NCBI GenBank assembly: GCA_907165135.1
Contig: OU015567.1
Span: forward strand, 10,111,001 to 10,175,000
Length of the DNA: 64,000 nucleotides
Direction of reading: 5' to 3'
Origin: Oikopleura dioica
Taxonomy: Eukaryota > Chordata > Appendicularia > Copelata > Oikopleuridae
Positions 34,642 to 48,100 of this stretch are shown piece by piece. Within the stretch, counting starts at the first letter, position 1, and every line of letters starts with the position of its first letter. The translations under genes were made by a program, and so were the position numbers. The notes beneath the pieces were generated by a model that was not told the DNA's origin, ran no database searches, and saw only the letters and a program-made list of their open reading frames with translations.

Positions 34642-37600
34642 ATGAAATTTTTGCTTCCTATTCTTGCGTCTTGCCAGATTTTCTTCGGCTACGATCATAG
34701 AGACTATGGCGTGTCCAGTAGAAGATACAGAGATACTGAAGGATCTGGAGAAGAACCTGGTGACAGTACGATCGATTCTTGCTGCAGTAGTTTTTCAAAT
34801 CGAGATCCGATTTATGTTTTTGAGGGAGAAGCGACGACAAAGCCGGAATTTCCAGTTATTGCTTCATTAGCCTGTTTATGCGAAGAATTCATTCTTTCAG
34901 GAAATCGAGCTTGATCGACTGCTCATAGTTAAGGTTAGGTTTAGGGCGCTAATCGTATACTCCCTTCCCAACGATTTTTTAGAAACTCGTAAAACCTCCC
35001 CACAATCCAAGATCTTTCCAAAAAGACAATCCTTAAAATGCCCCATTATTTCTATCAAATTCTACCAACTCAGCCCTTTAGCTCGCCGTAAACGACGCTC
35101 ATCTCGAGCCACTCTACGTCCATGACGTTGAAATCGGATAACACTCACCGATATTATTTCTAAAAATACGCCTCCAAGGCTTGTTTCCACAATTTGAATT
35201 CATTGTAGAAAATAGGCGAGCGTGTTGCTATTTTAAGCTCGTTACAGTTAAATTTCTGGCAAAGAGCACTGGATTGATACTGTCACTGGAAAACGAAGAC
35301 GAGAATTTGATCGAAATAGCTCAATCTGGGTCGAAAACGATCACTGTTTCGACTGGCTCTAGCTATGGAATATCTCAGACTTCTTCCTCCGTTACCTCCG
35401 GAGAAGAAATTTCCATCGAAATATTTCTCGAGACCAATATCAACAACGACCCAGAACTGTCTGTTTATCTCGGTGGAGCTAGAATTATAAAACTGGAGAC
35501 GATAGAACTCCTTGCTTTTCAAAATATACGATTTGCCACTTCTGCTTCTTCTCCAGGCCCGGGGAAATGAAAATCATTAGTTCCAGCAATTGCGGCTAGG
35601 TAGGATTACTGGCGGTTTCTCGCAACATGAACAGCCCTTTCGAAAGTGACCTTTACCGAAATCAAACTTCAAAATGCCCACAACGATGAGGTCGCGGGGG
35701 ACGAAGGGGCTGAGAACAGATTTTGCTCGGAGGATTATCCGCTCCGTGGCGAGTCATGTTCTAGTTGCGACGGCATTTGGGACGACGTTAACGCGCTTTG
35801 CGGGGTTATCGGTCAACACTGGCTTGGCTCGCGCCTCAATGGGTATTGTACAGATTGCTCGACAGAGGGTATTCAGTGTTACTGCGTATGTTCAGAAGGT
35901 AAGTGTTTTTGACTAACCCCACTATGACTATGTTCTCAATGCTCTTGGTTTACCTCGTAAAGATCGATATTTCTTGTCATTACTTTTTAGATTATATTCA
36001 AACATGGGTTAAAAGCGAGCAGCCTGAATGTACACTCAATGCTATTTATTGCCAGGAACATGATCAACTACTATAGATAATTTGGTTGTTGCATAATTTG
36101 AGAACAATCGACTTTCTTCTTTGAAAAAAAAAAGAAATAAAGCAATATCTTTGATCCTTTACAAAAGGAATGTTCCGTAACTTCAGTACAGCGAGGAACG
36201 TCTCCGCCGATTTGTGAAGATTCCGAAGATTGTCTCTCGCCGTCTGGAGTTTGTTTTGAATCCGTGTCTGCTTACGAAGTCAACCTCGATGGAGAGCGAC
36301 GGAATGTGATTTCGCTCATCTACGGATGCGCTACTCAAGTAAGCGAGAAAGACGAATCTAATTAGTTTTCAACTTTCTGCAAGTTCATCGAAATCGAGAG
36401 AATCAACGCCTATTTAGGAGTCATCAGATCTCCAGGTCTATTTTCCGCGAGAAGAAAGTACAGTGATCACCCAGTCGACGGGGGTCATTCAGAGCTCTGT
36501 TTACTATACAGGAAAGTGTTCTCATAAGCTTTTTAAAACAGAATTCCTTTCTTTTTGAACACGTCACCGCAGATCCAAATACCCTGGACACTGAGGAGCA
36601 CATTCTTTCGAGCCTCGAGAAAAATGGCGGGAAGGATACATTATCTTGCTTTGAATGCAAAGTCGAGTATTCTTTGGATATCAATGATCCATGCGCGACC
36701 CCCAAGGAGGAAGAAACGAAGGTCAGACGATGCGTTTTGGGAAGCTGCGAATCAAAAATTTTGGCGATTGAATCTAGTGGCAGGACCTTCTACTTCGCCG
36801 AAAGAGGGTGCACTAAAGACCCTGCTTCAAGGACCGAATCATAAATTTGTCAATCAAAAACCTACAGACGGTTTTAATTTTTGTATATCTCTTCCATCGA
36901 AACGACGAAACTACCAAGAGAAGCTTTTATTCTTTAGATGATTCGATTTTAAGCGTTCTGCCAGACACTCCTTCCCAATTATTTGCAGCATCGACATATT
37001 GGCCCGAGCTTCCCTTTGTAGGAATAAATGTTTACATATCTACTTCGATTCATCCTCTGGGAAACGACGACACGAATTATATTCTCCAATCGGCAGAACT
37101 ATTCACATGTTACAAGTGCCAAGGTAGCATCATGAAATCAGAAGAGCCGAAATTCGATGGCAATTTCTTCAACAGCGAAATTGATAATTGCTGGAAACCT
37201 GGTTTGCTGACCGAATTGGATACATGCGCAACGGAGTGTTTTACTCAATTCTATGCCGTAACGGTAGACGGAAACTACCAAGTGGAAATCGGGCGAGGTT
37301 GCGCGAGGGTTGATCCTGAGCTTTCCGTGGCATATCATGGCGTCGATATCATTTCGAAAACATGTTCAAAAGATGACGGATCATTATGCAATTCTAAAAG
37401 CCCCATAGAAATCGGGCTTGTTTACCAAAATACTGAAATCCTCGAATGCTACACTTGCGATACTGGTTTAGTCTCCCGCGATCCTCTGAGCAGTTGTTTT
37501 ACTGCTACAGATGTCCCAGTTCTTCCCTGCCCTGATTCTAGTTATACGAAGTGTCGCCAAGAAACATCAGTATTTCAAATCGAAGGGATAACTTACTACT

Positions 37601-40600
37601 ATGGAAAAAGAGGCTGCGCATCATTATTTTCCATCGGATTTGCTGATGCCGATAATGATCAACTCGATCTCGGAGGCGTGGAATACGAATGTTACGAAAG
37701 AAGCTGTAACGATACACCTGGCGAATATTCGGTACCTGAGTCGGTTAATGTGACAATACCAGAAAGCGATGAAGTCTTGGAAATGAAGTACACCCGATTT
37801 AGTACAGTGATGGAGACGGTTCTGGAAAATGTCAAGCAAGCGACAGAGCGCTTTAATGAAAATTGCTACAGTCTCTTTACTGTTTACGCTGTTCAGAAGA
37901 AAAGCGAAATTATTTCGTGCGAGGTCTACAATGTGGTCGAAGTCGCAGATCTCAAGCAAATTCGACAGCCAGAATCACTGAAGCAGTATTACATTGATTT
38001 TGGCATTCGAACCCGCGGAGAATTTGTTGTTCAAGCGGAGAATGTGGTTGAACTGAAAGATAGTGAACTAGAAACTGTGGCCGTGGTGGCGAAAACGAGC
38101 TATGCTGGTCTAAGGAATGAGAGCAAGAAGCTATTCATAGGGTCTCTTCCGAGCTGATCTCGCTTTAAACTTATTCGTACCGGTCGGTTATCGCTCAAGC
38201 TCTCATTGAAGCATTCTATTTCCAATTTGGTGCGCGCTTCTTGGCTGTATATTCATAATATTGGCATGGCATTATCATCCACAAAAACCGGTTAAATTCG
38301 CCTTCCGCGTAATTCTACCGGTGCTTTCTTTTCAACCAAGTGCAGTGATTTGGTTTCAGTATCAAACAGGCTTCGGGAACGTCCTCAAAATCAGCCCTTC
38401 TTCGACTGTTACTTTTCTACTCGCATTTGTAATTACTCTCAGGCCGAGCGTGATAATAACTTTATTAAAGGCAATTTTAATGATAAATCTAAGCTAAAAT
38501 GTATGTATAATGAAAGTAATTGAAAGCTCGCAAAAGACTCGTTTCAAATTATATGAGAATCGGTTGCTGGTTAAACAAGGCCTGCCAACAAGGCCAACAA
38601 GGCTTTGATAATTTCAAAAAAATTCTTTCGGGCCCGGAAATCATGAAAAAACCGCTAGTGTAGGATTGTAGAGCTCGTTGAGACGAGTCGATTGATACCT
38701 CTAACTCTTGAAAATTCCAAGATTTTCCGCCTACGCAACTGATAAGAAGGTTGCTCAAACAAAATCGTAATTCCACTGCCGTTTTGTTCTAGAGTAGCTA
38801 CAAGGGAGTTCGACCCTAAAAATGATCCTTATAAAAGTTGTACTGACAGAGGAAATTTGGACCTCTTATCACGTGCCCTGCCGAGCTTATCAGTGAAAAA
38901 TCGTTTTTCCATATATTCTCACAAAACATGTAAAATGACCAGTTTTTACGCTGAATTCAGTCAATTGTATTATGATTATTGAATTCAGCGTAAAAAACTA
39001 ATAATTTTACATGATTTGTAAGAAAATATGGAAAAAAATGATTTTTTACTGATAAGCTCGGCAGGACACATGATAAGAGGTCCAAACTTCCTCTGTCTGT
39101 ACAACTTTTTATAAGGATCATTTTTAGGGGTCGAACTCCCTTGTAGCTACTCTAGAACAAAAACGGCAGTGGAATTACGATTTTGTTTGAGTAACCTTCT
39201 TATCAGTTGCGTAGGCGGAAAATCTTGGAATTTTCAAGAGTTAGAGGTATCAATCGACTCGTCTCGACGAGCTCTACAATCCTACACTAGCAGTTTTTTC
39301 ATGATTTCCGGGCCCGAAAGAATTTTTTTGAAATTATCTGGATACAATCTCATATCAAGGTTATCATTAAATCTAATAAATGTTATCGAAAACATAATTT
39401 TCAATTTCAAACACAAGTCTCTTACTAGTCACGTATCCACCTTGAAGGTTCCTCTTATTGTTCAAGATTGGTTCAAAGAATACGATACATGGATGAATTC
39501 ACTTAGCATTCTTGAGGGTACAAGTTATAGAAATGTTTGACATGACAACCAGAGCTATTAAAACTATCGATACAAAGTGATATTCTTTCAGTTACGTTGG
39601 TCTATTTCTCCTGCAACAGATATATTCTCCCGGGGAATGGTGTCTTTATCTCAATTCTTCTGACCATCCTGATATTATTCACTCAAGCCTCTTATTTCAT
39701 CGTCAATTATTTCATCAAACAATATTGGAAGAGGGACAACTCCAGACCTGGAACTGCATTTTCTCATTCAAGTGGAGCTTTTAGCCCCAAAATCAAAATT
39801 GTGCAAATCATTCGACATGTATTCTGGATTATCATGCTACTGCTTGTCCTTTGCCTAACACTAGGGTTTGCTTACTGTGCTCCTACATATTCGTCTTTTT
39901 ACGACAACAAAAAGAGCTTCATCGACGACGAGTTGAATGTTATTCCCATTAGCGGCGCAATCGTGAGTGAATCCAGTGACGTTCCTCGGTCGTGCTCAAT
40001 TTTCTCCGATTCAATCTTCCAGACAAATTCGTTATTCAGCGTGTGTATAAAAGGTATGAATGATTGAAGACGGATCTTTTAGATGGATATGTACTTTTTG
40101 ATTATAATTTTTTTTAAAAAAGAAAAATCAATTTTCAAAGATAAATTTTTTCTTTTCCAGCCGACATTCTCTTCGTCGACGATGAAATTTCCGCCACGAT
40201 GTTCGCTGATCCCTTGAGCATAAGTTGCATCAGCAACGCTGAAATCTTACTTCTTTGCCTCGCGGCCTTACTGATCGGTTTCAATGTTACAATTTCGATA
40301 ATGGCAGCCAACTCCCGCAGCTATTTCTCCAAGTCCATCAGGGTTACTACGCCTTTCTGCGACGATGAAGACTTGAGGTAAAAAATAAATAGGGCTTCAA
40401 GTTCAAATATATTTTTAGCTACAATAATCGCTCGTGGTGGCTTTCTCGTCCTCAAACTGCTATTTCCAGATCTCTTAGGTGCGCCAAACTATTTTTAAGA
40501 CAGAAAACAATATGAAACAATAACGGATCGTTATTGAATAACTGCTAATTGTGCTCGCTTGCAACTAAAAAAACTCGCTTTCGCCTTTGCTTTCTGTAGA

Positions 40601-40633
40601 TTTGCCTTGATCATGTTTCACGAAATGAATTAA
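34642..40633 (+). CDS. Multi-LU-domain protein with predicted four-pass membrane region
   Basis: Exons read as 34706-34759 (or a start at 34642, where MKFLLPILASCQIFFG looks like a signal peptide), 34901-34933, 35082-35136, 35179-35556, 35647-35898, 36187-36338, 36418-36511, 36573 to about 36823, 36938-38141, 38212-38308, 38360-38407, 38443-38500, about 39463-39514, 39592-40053, 40161-40377, 40419-40478 and 40600-40633. Exon 35179 holds a beta-rich region (FLAKSTGLILSLENEDEN) loosely like a farnesoic-acid O-methyltransferase-type domain. At least three LU domains follow (LSCFECKVEYS; LFTCYKCQG; LECYTCDTGL ... ECYERSCNDT). The segment at 38212 adds TM1 (ILFPIWCALLGCIFIILAW); later exons add GVFISILLTILILFTQ, HVFWIIMLLLVLCLTLGF and EILLLCLAALLIGFNV. 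Introns 35137-35178 and 36512-36572 start with GA. It could be two or three adjacent genes. No known family matches this order. Confidence 0.55.
38607..39338. mobile_element. Near-perfect fold-back element in an intron
   Basis: Two arms of about 350 bp (38607-38960 and 38981-39338), nearly identical, start GATAATTTCAAAAAAATTC and meet at TACGCTGAATTCAG around a loop of about 20 bp. No coding capacity. It lies between predicted exons of the LU/four-pass gene. ATATGAGA at 38551 and its complement ending near 39356 may mark outer ends. No TTAA or clear target duplication. Confidence 0.8.
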
Positions 40634-40966
40634 AGACCTTGGACGGCGCGGACAATCGGAACTATTCCTGAGCGGCCTTGGACTGCTGAATCAAGACTAT
40701 GGGTTTTAAAAGCTTTCAGAAAAACTATTGCGACAGTAACAGTGATGAACCCTCAAAAGCACAATCCAAGACGAGCCAAACACTTTCGATCTCTCTCAGT
40801 TCAATCCACGGCCATTCACGGCTGTTCCTGGCAATACGCGGCCAAATATCTTCACGAGAATTTCTCACCGCCTGCAAAGTTTGTCCGCCCGTTCAAGAAT
40901 TACTCCAGATCCGCCATAACTATTCTCTCTGCATATAAGAGTGCTAATAAATGTTCTATTCTTCAT

Positions 40967-40989
40967 TGAAATCAAGGAAGAGAACGATT
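40967..40989 (+). repeat. Dispersed repeat A, copy 3
   Basis: TGAAATCAAGGAAGAGAACG, 20/20 identical to copy 1, followed by ATT and a T-rich tract. Confidence 0.8.
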
Positions 40990-41056
40990 TCTTTTTTTTA
41001 TTTCGCGGCGAAATTTTCGCCCGTAAAAAATCAAATTTAAATGTTATCATGTTGAT

Positions 41057-41079
41057 TGAAATCAAGGAAGAGAACGTTT
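41057..41079 (+). repeat. Dispersed repeat A, copy 4
   Basis: TGAAATCAAGGAAGAGAACG, again 20/20 identical to copy 1, 90 bp after copy 3. Confidence 0.8.
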
Positions 41080-44000
41080 TTTTCTCTTTTCTGAATTTCG
41101 AATTTTGGTGAAACTTTCCCGTGAGAATCACATGAACACACCATCAAACTTTATCATATGAAGTTAATTAGAGAATAGCCAGAATTTCAAGGGTGACCTA
41201 AATGAATTTCGATGAATGTGATTTTTGCTCCAAAATTTTGATATCTTGATCGACTAGTTTGAGAACTATATCTGGGAAATGTCAATTTAATTAATTTGGT
41301 CGATGAAAGTTTAGTTATTTTCTGCCAACTCAGCAATATTTATAAAGAAAGAAGTAATCGCTTTGATCTGGCGCCGTAATTTCAAAAATTGTTTGCTTGA
41401 GTTTATAAAGAAGGAAGTTCGAAGTGGCTCTTCGAGTAATCTGTCAAGCTGAGCTGATCACTTTTGGGCAGTGGTGCTTCCGCGCGCTTGGAAAATCACT
41501 CCCGAGGTTTACTACTATTAGAAGTGGTCCCGACTATCTGACAGGTGCATACACAAACTGTTCTATCAACCGGTTCGCGCGTCTTAGCACTCTTCAAAGG
41601 GAGATAGAAGCTTTCTTCAGAAATAGCTTCGTTCAGCAGATTTGCTCATTTTCAAGTTGCAAAGGGATACCAATACTTAAAAATGTACAGAAAATAATTT
41701 GCAAATTCTTAAGCTCAAGAAGCGGCGATTTACTGAACTGGAAGGCTCAGGTGTGAGACGGCGACCTTTTGTCCACTTTTTGCTGGATCGAGGTCGCAAG
41801 TGACGCTCATTACGGTGCATCGGCGCTAGTATTTCTCAAGTGTTATCTCACTGAAGCCATCCGAAGTCTTTTGTTCCCCCTCTTGCTCGTGTTTTATCGA
41901 CCACTTCTCAAGGGCAATTCGTAAATTAAAAAAAAGACGACGTTCATATTGGAAATTAACGCGAGGGAAGCGATAAGGGAGAGTGATAAGAGTACGCGCT
42001 TGTTTTCATGTCTCAAGAAAATTGTTTAAAATACAGAATTTCGCAAAACTAAAAATTTTTCTCTTTCAGCTTTTTTTGGAAATTAACAATCTTAGGCTCA
42101 GGATCTGAATTTTTATCGACAAGTTTCCCCGCTCTTAGCGTTTTTTTTTCTCCATCTAAAGAGCTGCTAAGTACATTATCTATTTGTTTAGCCCTTTCTT
42201 TAAAACAGTACAAAAAAGTCTCTTCCCTCGAGTGAAGCAGGTGTGACAAGGTAAACACTCTTATCTTCACTCCCCGCGGAGGAAACTGGCTACTTCTAGC
42301 AACAATTTTTGCGTCAACTTTATCGGCTTATTTCACTTTTCTTACCAAACAAATTTCGCGAAAGACAGAAAACCGGATTTATCTCGTTCACTGGAGATAT
42401 TTGATAACAACCTCCCGTTTTTCAGATTTTAAGGATCCGCGCTAGAATCGGAGTTCTAAATGGAGTCTCCTTAATTAGAGCGCTCTGAAGTGGTCTCAGA
42501 TGATCTCTAAGGTGATCTTCGATTTGATAACACTCGACCGCGGGAAACGTGTTTCTCGATCCGTGTTCGGCTATTTGCTCCTAAATGTGCGTGAACAGAT
42601 TTTTTTCGAATATTTCTGGCGCTGGAATTTTGCTTTTAGGAAGTACACTCGACTGCGCGTTCGAAGGTTGGACAAGTTTACTGTATCCATTAAAACTTTC
42701 TCAAATTTTATCTGTTAATCTTTCATCAAAGGCGAAAACCCTCTTTTTCCGAAGAAATAGAAGCTATTCCAAAAAGAGTTTCTATCAGTGCGATTATGCC
42801 TGCGTCGGGTGTTGTTTTGAATTTGATCCTTCTAGGGATGGAAGCGATCACCTGATCACGTGTGGAAGAACTGGCGACGTGGGAAATGACTTCCTCCCTC
42901 TTATCTCTTGAGAGGTCTCACGCAGAGGTCGTTGTATAACTACCCACCGATAAGAATAAGGTCTTATCAGCGAATGCGCCTTCTTTCTTTAGAAAGTGGA
43001 TCATCCGGTAGCGCCCTTAAAATAGAACCGATACCGGCAGCGAATTAGCACACCAATAACCGTTTTTATCTAACACACACTTTTCAGCTTCGTTCTAGCT
43101 CTAAGTTCAAAACAGGCAATTTGGCTAGGCCCGGTGCGTGTGAATTTAGCAGCATCAATTGGATCAAAGGCGTCGCTCAGGATAATCCTTGATTTTTACG
43201 TCAGGGCGTTTTACGGTACAGCAGGAGGCGTTTAGAAGCGATTGGAATGCGTGAAACTATTCTTCCTCATCAAGGGCAGTGTTAACTGGGCTTTCTCAAA
43301 AATGCACGCGCGAGAATTGGAAAGAAATCGCCGCCGCTTGTCACATTTCTTTCACGACAAAGCGCAAATGCGCCACGGACACGGGAGAAAACATGCAAAG
43401 AAGGAAGATATTGCTTTAGAACAACTCCCAAAAATAAATAACGTGTTGCTCTTATAATGACACTTGATTGCATTCTAGCCCAACGCAAAAAATGATGTTT
43501 TAGGTTTTGGATGGTAAAATAAGTATTCTGAAATTAATTTTTGCTTGAAATAGAATTTCCTGTTCTTCTGATGATTTTAAATCTTGGGATTGAATCTACA
43601 CGTCGCTGGAAATTCCGAATCCGGGGCTTTATCAAAGCGTCCATTGATGAGAATTTCCGGCTTATGTAGAAGCTCTTGTGAGATCACGAGCATGAAATCG
43701 TATCAGGTGGGGAAGTCTAACGGCCCGCCGCAAAATAAAATTTCCGAAAAAATTGTTTACTCAAAAAATTTCAGTGACAAAGCAGCTGCGATTCTAAAAA
43801 AAAGACGAATGAATTAAAACAGGCGCTAAAAATTCTGACGAAAGAGATCAAACGGCGAGAAACGGTGTGTAATACTCCGTTTTGCAAATTGTAGCTCACA
43901 AGGGACTTCTGGCGCGGGCAGGTGCGCCTTGTTCGGGCGGCGAACGAGCCCTTGTGGCCATTGGCCAAAAAGGTCCCCTCCTTCCATGTTCAAAAAAGTG

Positions 44001-45151
44001 GAAATCGTGAAAAAAAGCGGCCGCCGATGTCTAACCACAGGAATTTGTCCGAGAGACCCTTATTTCAAATTTACTGTTGCTCTGACCGGAGAGGTCATCT
44101 CCATCTTCTGAGCATCAAAATTGACGCTGAAGTTATTGCTCAAATTCACTGCTGGAAATGCTCCTTACGTGTTTGGAGAGAGAAAATTCCGATGATTGCA
44201 TTTTTCCTCGACCGCGAATCCCGGCTCCAGACCTCAAAGAACTTTCAAGCACGTCCCCTTTTTCTTCTCCTTAATTTGTACCCCTTGCATTCCCGAGAAA
44301 TGGCAACGCAGTGGAGTAACGATTCCCGCAAGAAAGAAGTTTCGCAGAAGAAATGCCGCCTTGACGGCGATAGATTTAATTTACGCGGCGAAATAATTGA
44401 CAGCTCACGATCTGATTTCGATTCCTTCAACTCTGACGCAAATTCCATAAAGAACTTTATCCGATAAAGCATGCTTCTAACGGTTAGACGTCTTAAAGAG
44501 CCACTTCTTTGAATTGTACAGTTGTGAATTTATTAACTTTGAACTTTTTGAAAACAGTAAAAAAAACGAGTGCTGATTTCTTCATTTTATACTTTTTGGA
44601 AATCGCATGTTATTTTTTTTACTTCTGGCGTACTTTGAGCTTCTTTTGAGATTCTTTTTTCCATCACGAAATGACATTTTTCGATTTCTTCGTTTTTGAC
44701 TCATGTTTATGATGGGTTCGATGTGAATATTTTCAGATATTATGGTTATATATACAAACAGGCCGCTGAAAGAAGAAACGCTTGGGATCCGAAAAATACG
44801 TAAAACGCATACTAGTAATTTATGGTCACGTTGGAGCCCGCGCGCTCATCCGAAAATGGCCGAGATTTATGATTTTTTTACAAAAATAGATGATTTTTGG
44901 TTTTGTAGAAGTCGATTTTCCAAAGCAAAGGTTGACTACTTCTAGCGGTTGGTTTTTATGAAGAGCTGAGTTCTCGGCTGAAACATGGTTGAAAAGAACG
45001 ATTAGGAGGAGTTGAGCATTGAAAGAAAATGATCATTTTACCATAGAAAGACCATTATAAAAATGTACAGTGAGCTTGAATTCCAAGCTTAGTAGAGATC
45101 CTGAGAAGAGAAGTTAGAGGATTCGGTGAGCGCCTTTGAGGGTTAAAATAT

Positions 45152-48100
45152 TTAAAAGGAGTCGGAATGACCGAGCGACCCAGATTTACTCTCGCAAGGT
45201 CTAACGTAGATTTTAACCCTCTCCTTCATCATGTCCCGTTTTCTTCGTGCGATCAAGCACGTGATTGAAAAGACCACGGCGAGGATGGAGATCAGTGCGA
45301 CGACGCATAGCATGACATTGAAGGAAACTGTTCCGGCTAAAAAGAAAGAAACGGTTAGTGACTTGAAATTTTATCGTGAGCTGTTTTCGAGAAATGAACG
45401 GAGTTATCAGAGATTAGGGGATTTCAAGGAGCATAAGCTCTTCCTGTGCGGCAGCTCGGAAAAAATGTTGCAACCGCGGTTGGGAGATATACTCGGCTGA
45501 CGTAAAATATGACTGCCTGTCGGATTTGTGTTCTGTAGGAACCAGTTTTGGGACTTGAGTAATTGAGAGGGTGATGTCATCAGAGTGAAATTTGTGGATT
45601 TCTTTTTTTGATTTTTTTCTGTTAGATTTTTTTGACGACCAAAGTTTTTATTCAAGAAAAAGTGGAAAAAGAAGTTGCTCAAGAAAGTTGAATCCAGAAT
45701 GATGTTAATGATTGTTAAAATTTATTCGACCCTGCGGATGCCAACGACAACACTTTCCCGCCAAAATGCAAACTGATTTTGCAAGAATTTGCTTTTTGGA
45801 ACAAAAAAAAAAAGGTTTTAACGGCATGGCCACCCGCTGGGCCGCAAAAATGCTCCGATCGGGAATAATAAAACGAAATCAGAACATCAGAGGAGGAATA
45901 GTTTTGGTTATACGGGCGAATATTGAGATTCTTGAGACTGTGAATGAAATGAATGTACGGTTGTTTTTTTGAGCAAGGAGGGTCGTTGAGTATTTGGAAA
46001 GGGATTAAGGAAAGAGCGCGTTTTCAGTGTTCACGAGAGGCAACAACATCCTCAAGTCGGGATGAGCTGGGTTATCTACGGCTTCCCAAAAACTGAGCAG
46101 AATTTCGAACAGTCCCAGGCTTTGCTACAGTCGCTAGATCTCCGGGGTCGATCTCAAAATTCAAAAATTAATCTCAAATTTTGAATACAGCCTTAATTGT
46201 TTTGTCAGAACTTGAATGCCCTTTTTCAAATTGTGCCAAATTAACTTTAAATACACCAAAAGAGCGATTTCTTTTGAAGTTAGAGAATAAGAAGATCGAC
46301 CCCAAATCTGTGTTTTTCGCACTCTTCGGTCTCCCACCAAGTGGATGAGCTCGAAGTGGCGCAAAACTCGTTAGATTTGCACACTGGATCCTCTGCCCAC
46401 TTTTTGCACCAGATAAATCACTGATAAGCTCAAGAGCCCCGCAAAAAATACTAGAGCTGCTTACACTCGCGTCAATTCTAGTGGGTAAACATACACTCTC
46501 TTCTCTAAGTAAGAAGATACATTTTCCAGCTCACGTTTTTCATTTTGAAAATAGATCTGATCTTGCTTTTACAGTTATACCCCCTTAAAATTAGACGAGA
46601 GGTTTAGAAATAGAACTTTCTCGAAATATTCGTGCAGACGCTCAACCGAGAAAACCTCCGTTAGAATCTTTTTGTAGGTACACGCAAGCTTACAGCTGTC
46701 TGATCTCCTTACGCTGATAACCGCTACCTCCTAAGCTCGCAGTTGAAAAGTACATATTTGGAACAAGATGCGCTGGAAAACTAAATTTTCCGAAAAATCG
46801 AAAGATCAGCTCCGTAAAATTCGTAAAAGCGTTTTCAACCTGGAACAAGCAAGTTACGTAAACGTAAATCTCCCAGAAGCGCTTAATTTCATCCCTTTCT
46901 CCCCTACTAGCGTCACTTCTTTATCTCCTCCTCTCCAGTCGCAGCTGGATCTATTTATCGTGCTGATCCGCACTTTACCCATAATCCACGGCGCTCACTC
47001 CAAATTTCATATTTTATCGGCGAATTGGCCGCACGGCACTTTACACCGCGAAAAGTGGACATTGAGGGGCCGTGTTAATCCAGATGTAGAGCGCTACGTG
47101 GCTCAAATCATTTTTTCTAGCGTCTCAGCCCATTCAACCCCCGACTGGATTACGTAACTGTTTTAAGTGGAACTTATGACTGCATTCGTAAAAGTACAGT
47201 TTTTCTCTAGTTGATCGAGCTTGAGCCGAATGTTAGTACAAATAAGCCGGGCACAATCGACGAGGGATAAAGTTACGGCGGGGGGTTAAACTCGAAATGA
47301 CATTCTGAGCTCCAAGGAGTTCAAAACGCAATCCGAACAACGTGATCATCGGTTAAAATTACGGTAGTAGACGTTGTAAAATCGAATTCATCGAAAGTAT
47401 TTTTCCGATGTTTCGAGGTATTCTACTTGAAACCGCCATCGTGTTTAAAGAATTCAAAACTGTATCTTGAATAATCAGAAAATGGCAAAAGGTCGTTGGA
47501 ACTCTTCTGTTCTCAATTTTCAAATGTTAGTGATAGGATAAATTCAGTCTAAGCGCGCCCCGGAATGGGTTGAGCGGGCGATAACGTGCTAAGGTGAGGG
47601 ACTGGCGTGATAACCAACCGGTCGATAGCCTTAGAAGTGCTTCAGCTGCTCGAGGAAGTGAATCGAGCGCGGGAGATAGAGCCCTGGAATTCGAGCTTGG
47701 GTTTTCTTTTACAAAAAGACACAGTTGGAAGTGGTTTTTGACGCTTTTACGAATCTAATTACGCGGCGCATAAACGACACGAGTTTCTTAGCGAGCGGTG
47801 AATACTAATAAACTAATCGAATTCGAAGAGTTTTACAATGATTCACTTTCCAAAATGATTTTCTGAATGGAGCGTAAAAACTTCAGTGATTTATCCGTGC
47901 CTTATTCCAAAAGAACGCCCCGACGCAACCTTTCCAGCATTTTCCTTTTTGACACCCGCAACATTCGCCATCGCATTCATTTTCTTCACGGAGTTACTGA
48001 GACGCAGAACTTGTTTTTTTTCTTTGTAAAATGATGATAGAACACTGCTCTTTTCTTGAGAAAAGGAGCGTGAAAATGATAGATGGAATAGCAGATGCAA

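Larger units (their letters stand above)
40634..45151. other. Largely non-coding region, weak frames only
   Basis: A+T-rich. A slightly G+C-richer block at about 40695-40945 has two overlapping frames with coding-like composition (AIHGCSWQYAAKYLHENFS or DEPSKAQSKTSQTLSISLS) but no settled exon model. A 181-aa frame at 43922-44467 and a 110-aa frame at 41424-41756 have no domain support. Two copies of repeat A lie at 40967 and 41057. GATA-type motifs (GATAAG) recur around 42950-42970. Confidence 0.35.

Noticed and set aside
41424-41756. 110-aa plus-strand frame
   Set aside because: No recognisable domain and sited in A+T-rich non-coding DNA.
43922-44467. 181-aa plus-strand frame in the ZP flank
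   Set aside because: Longer than expected by chance, but no domain, signal peptide, splice context or codon pattern supports it. Worth an RNA-seq check.
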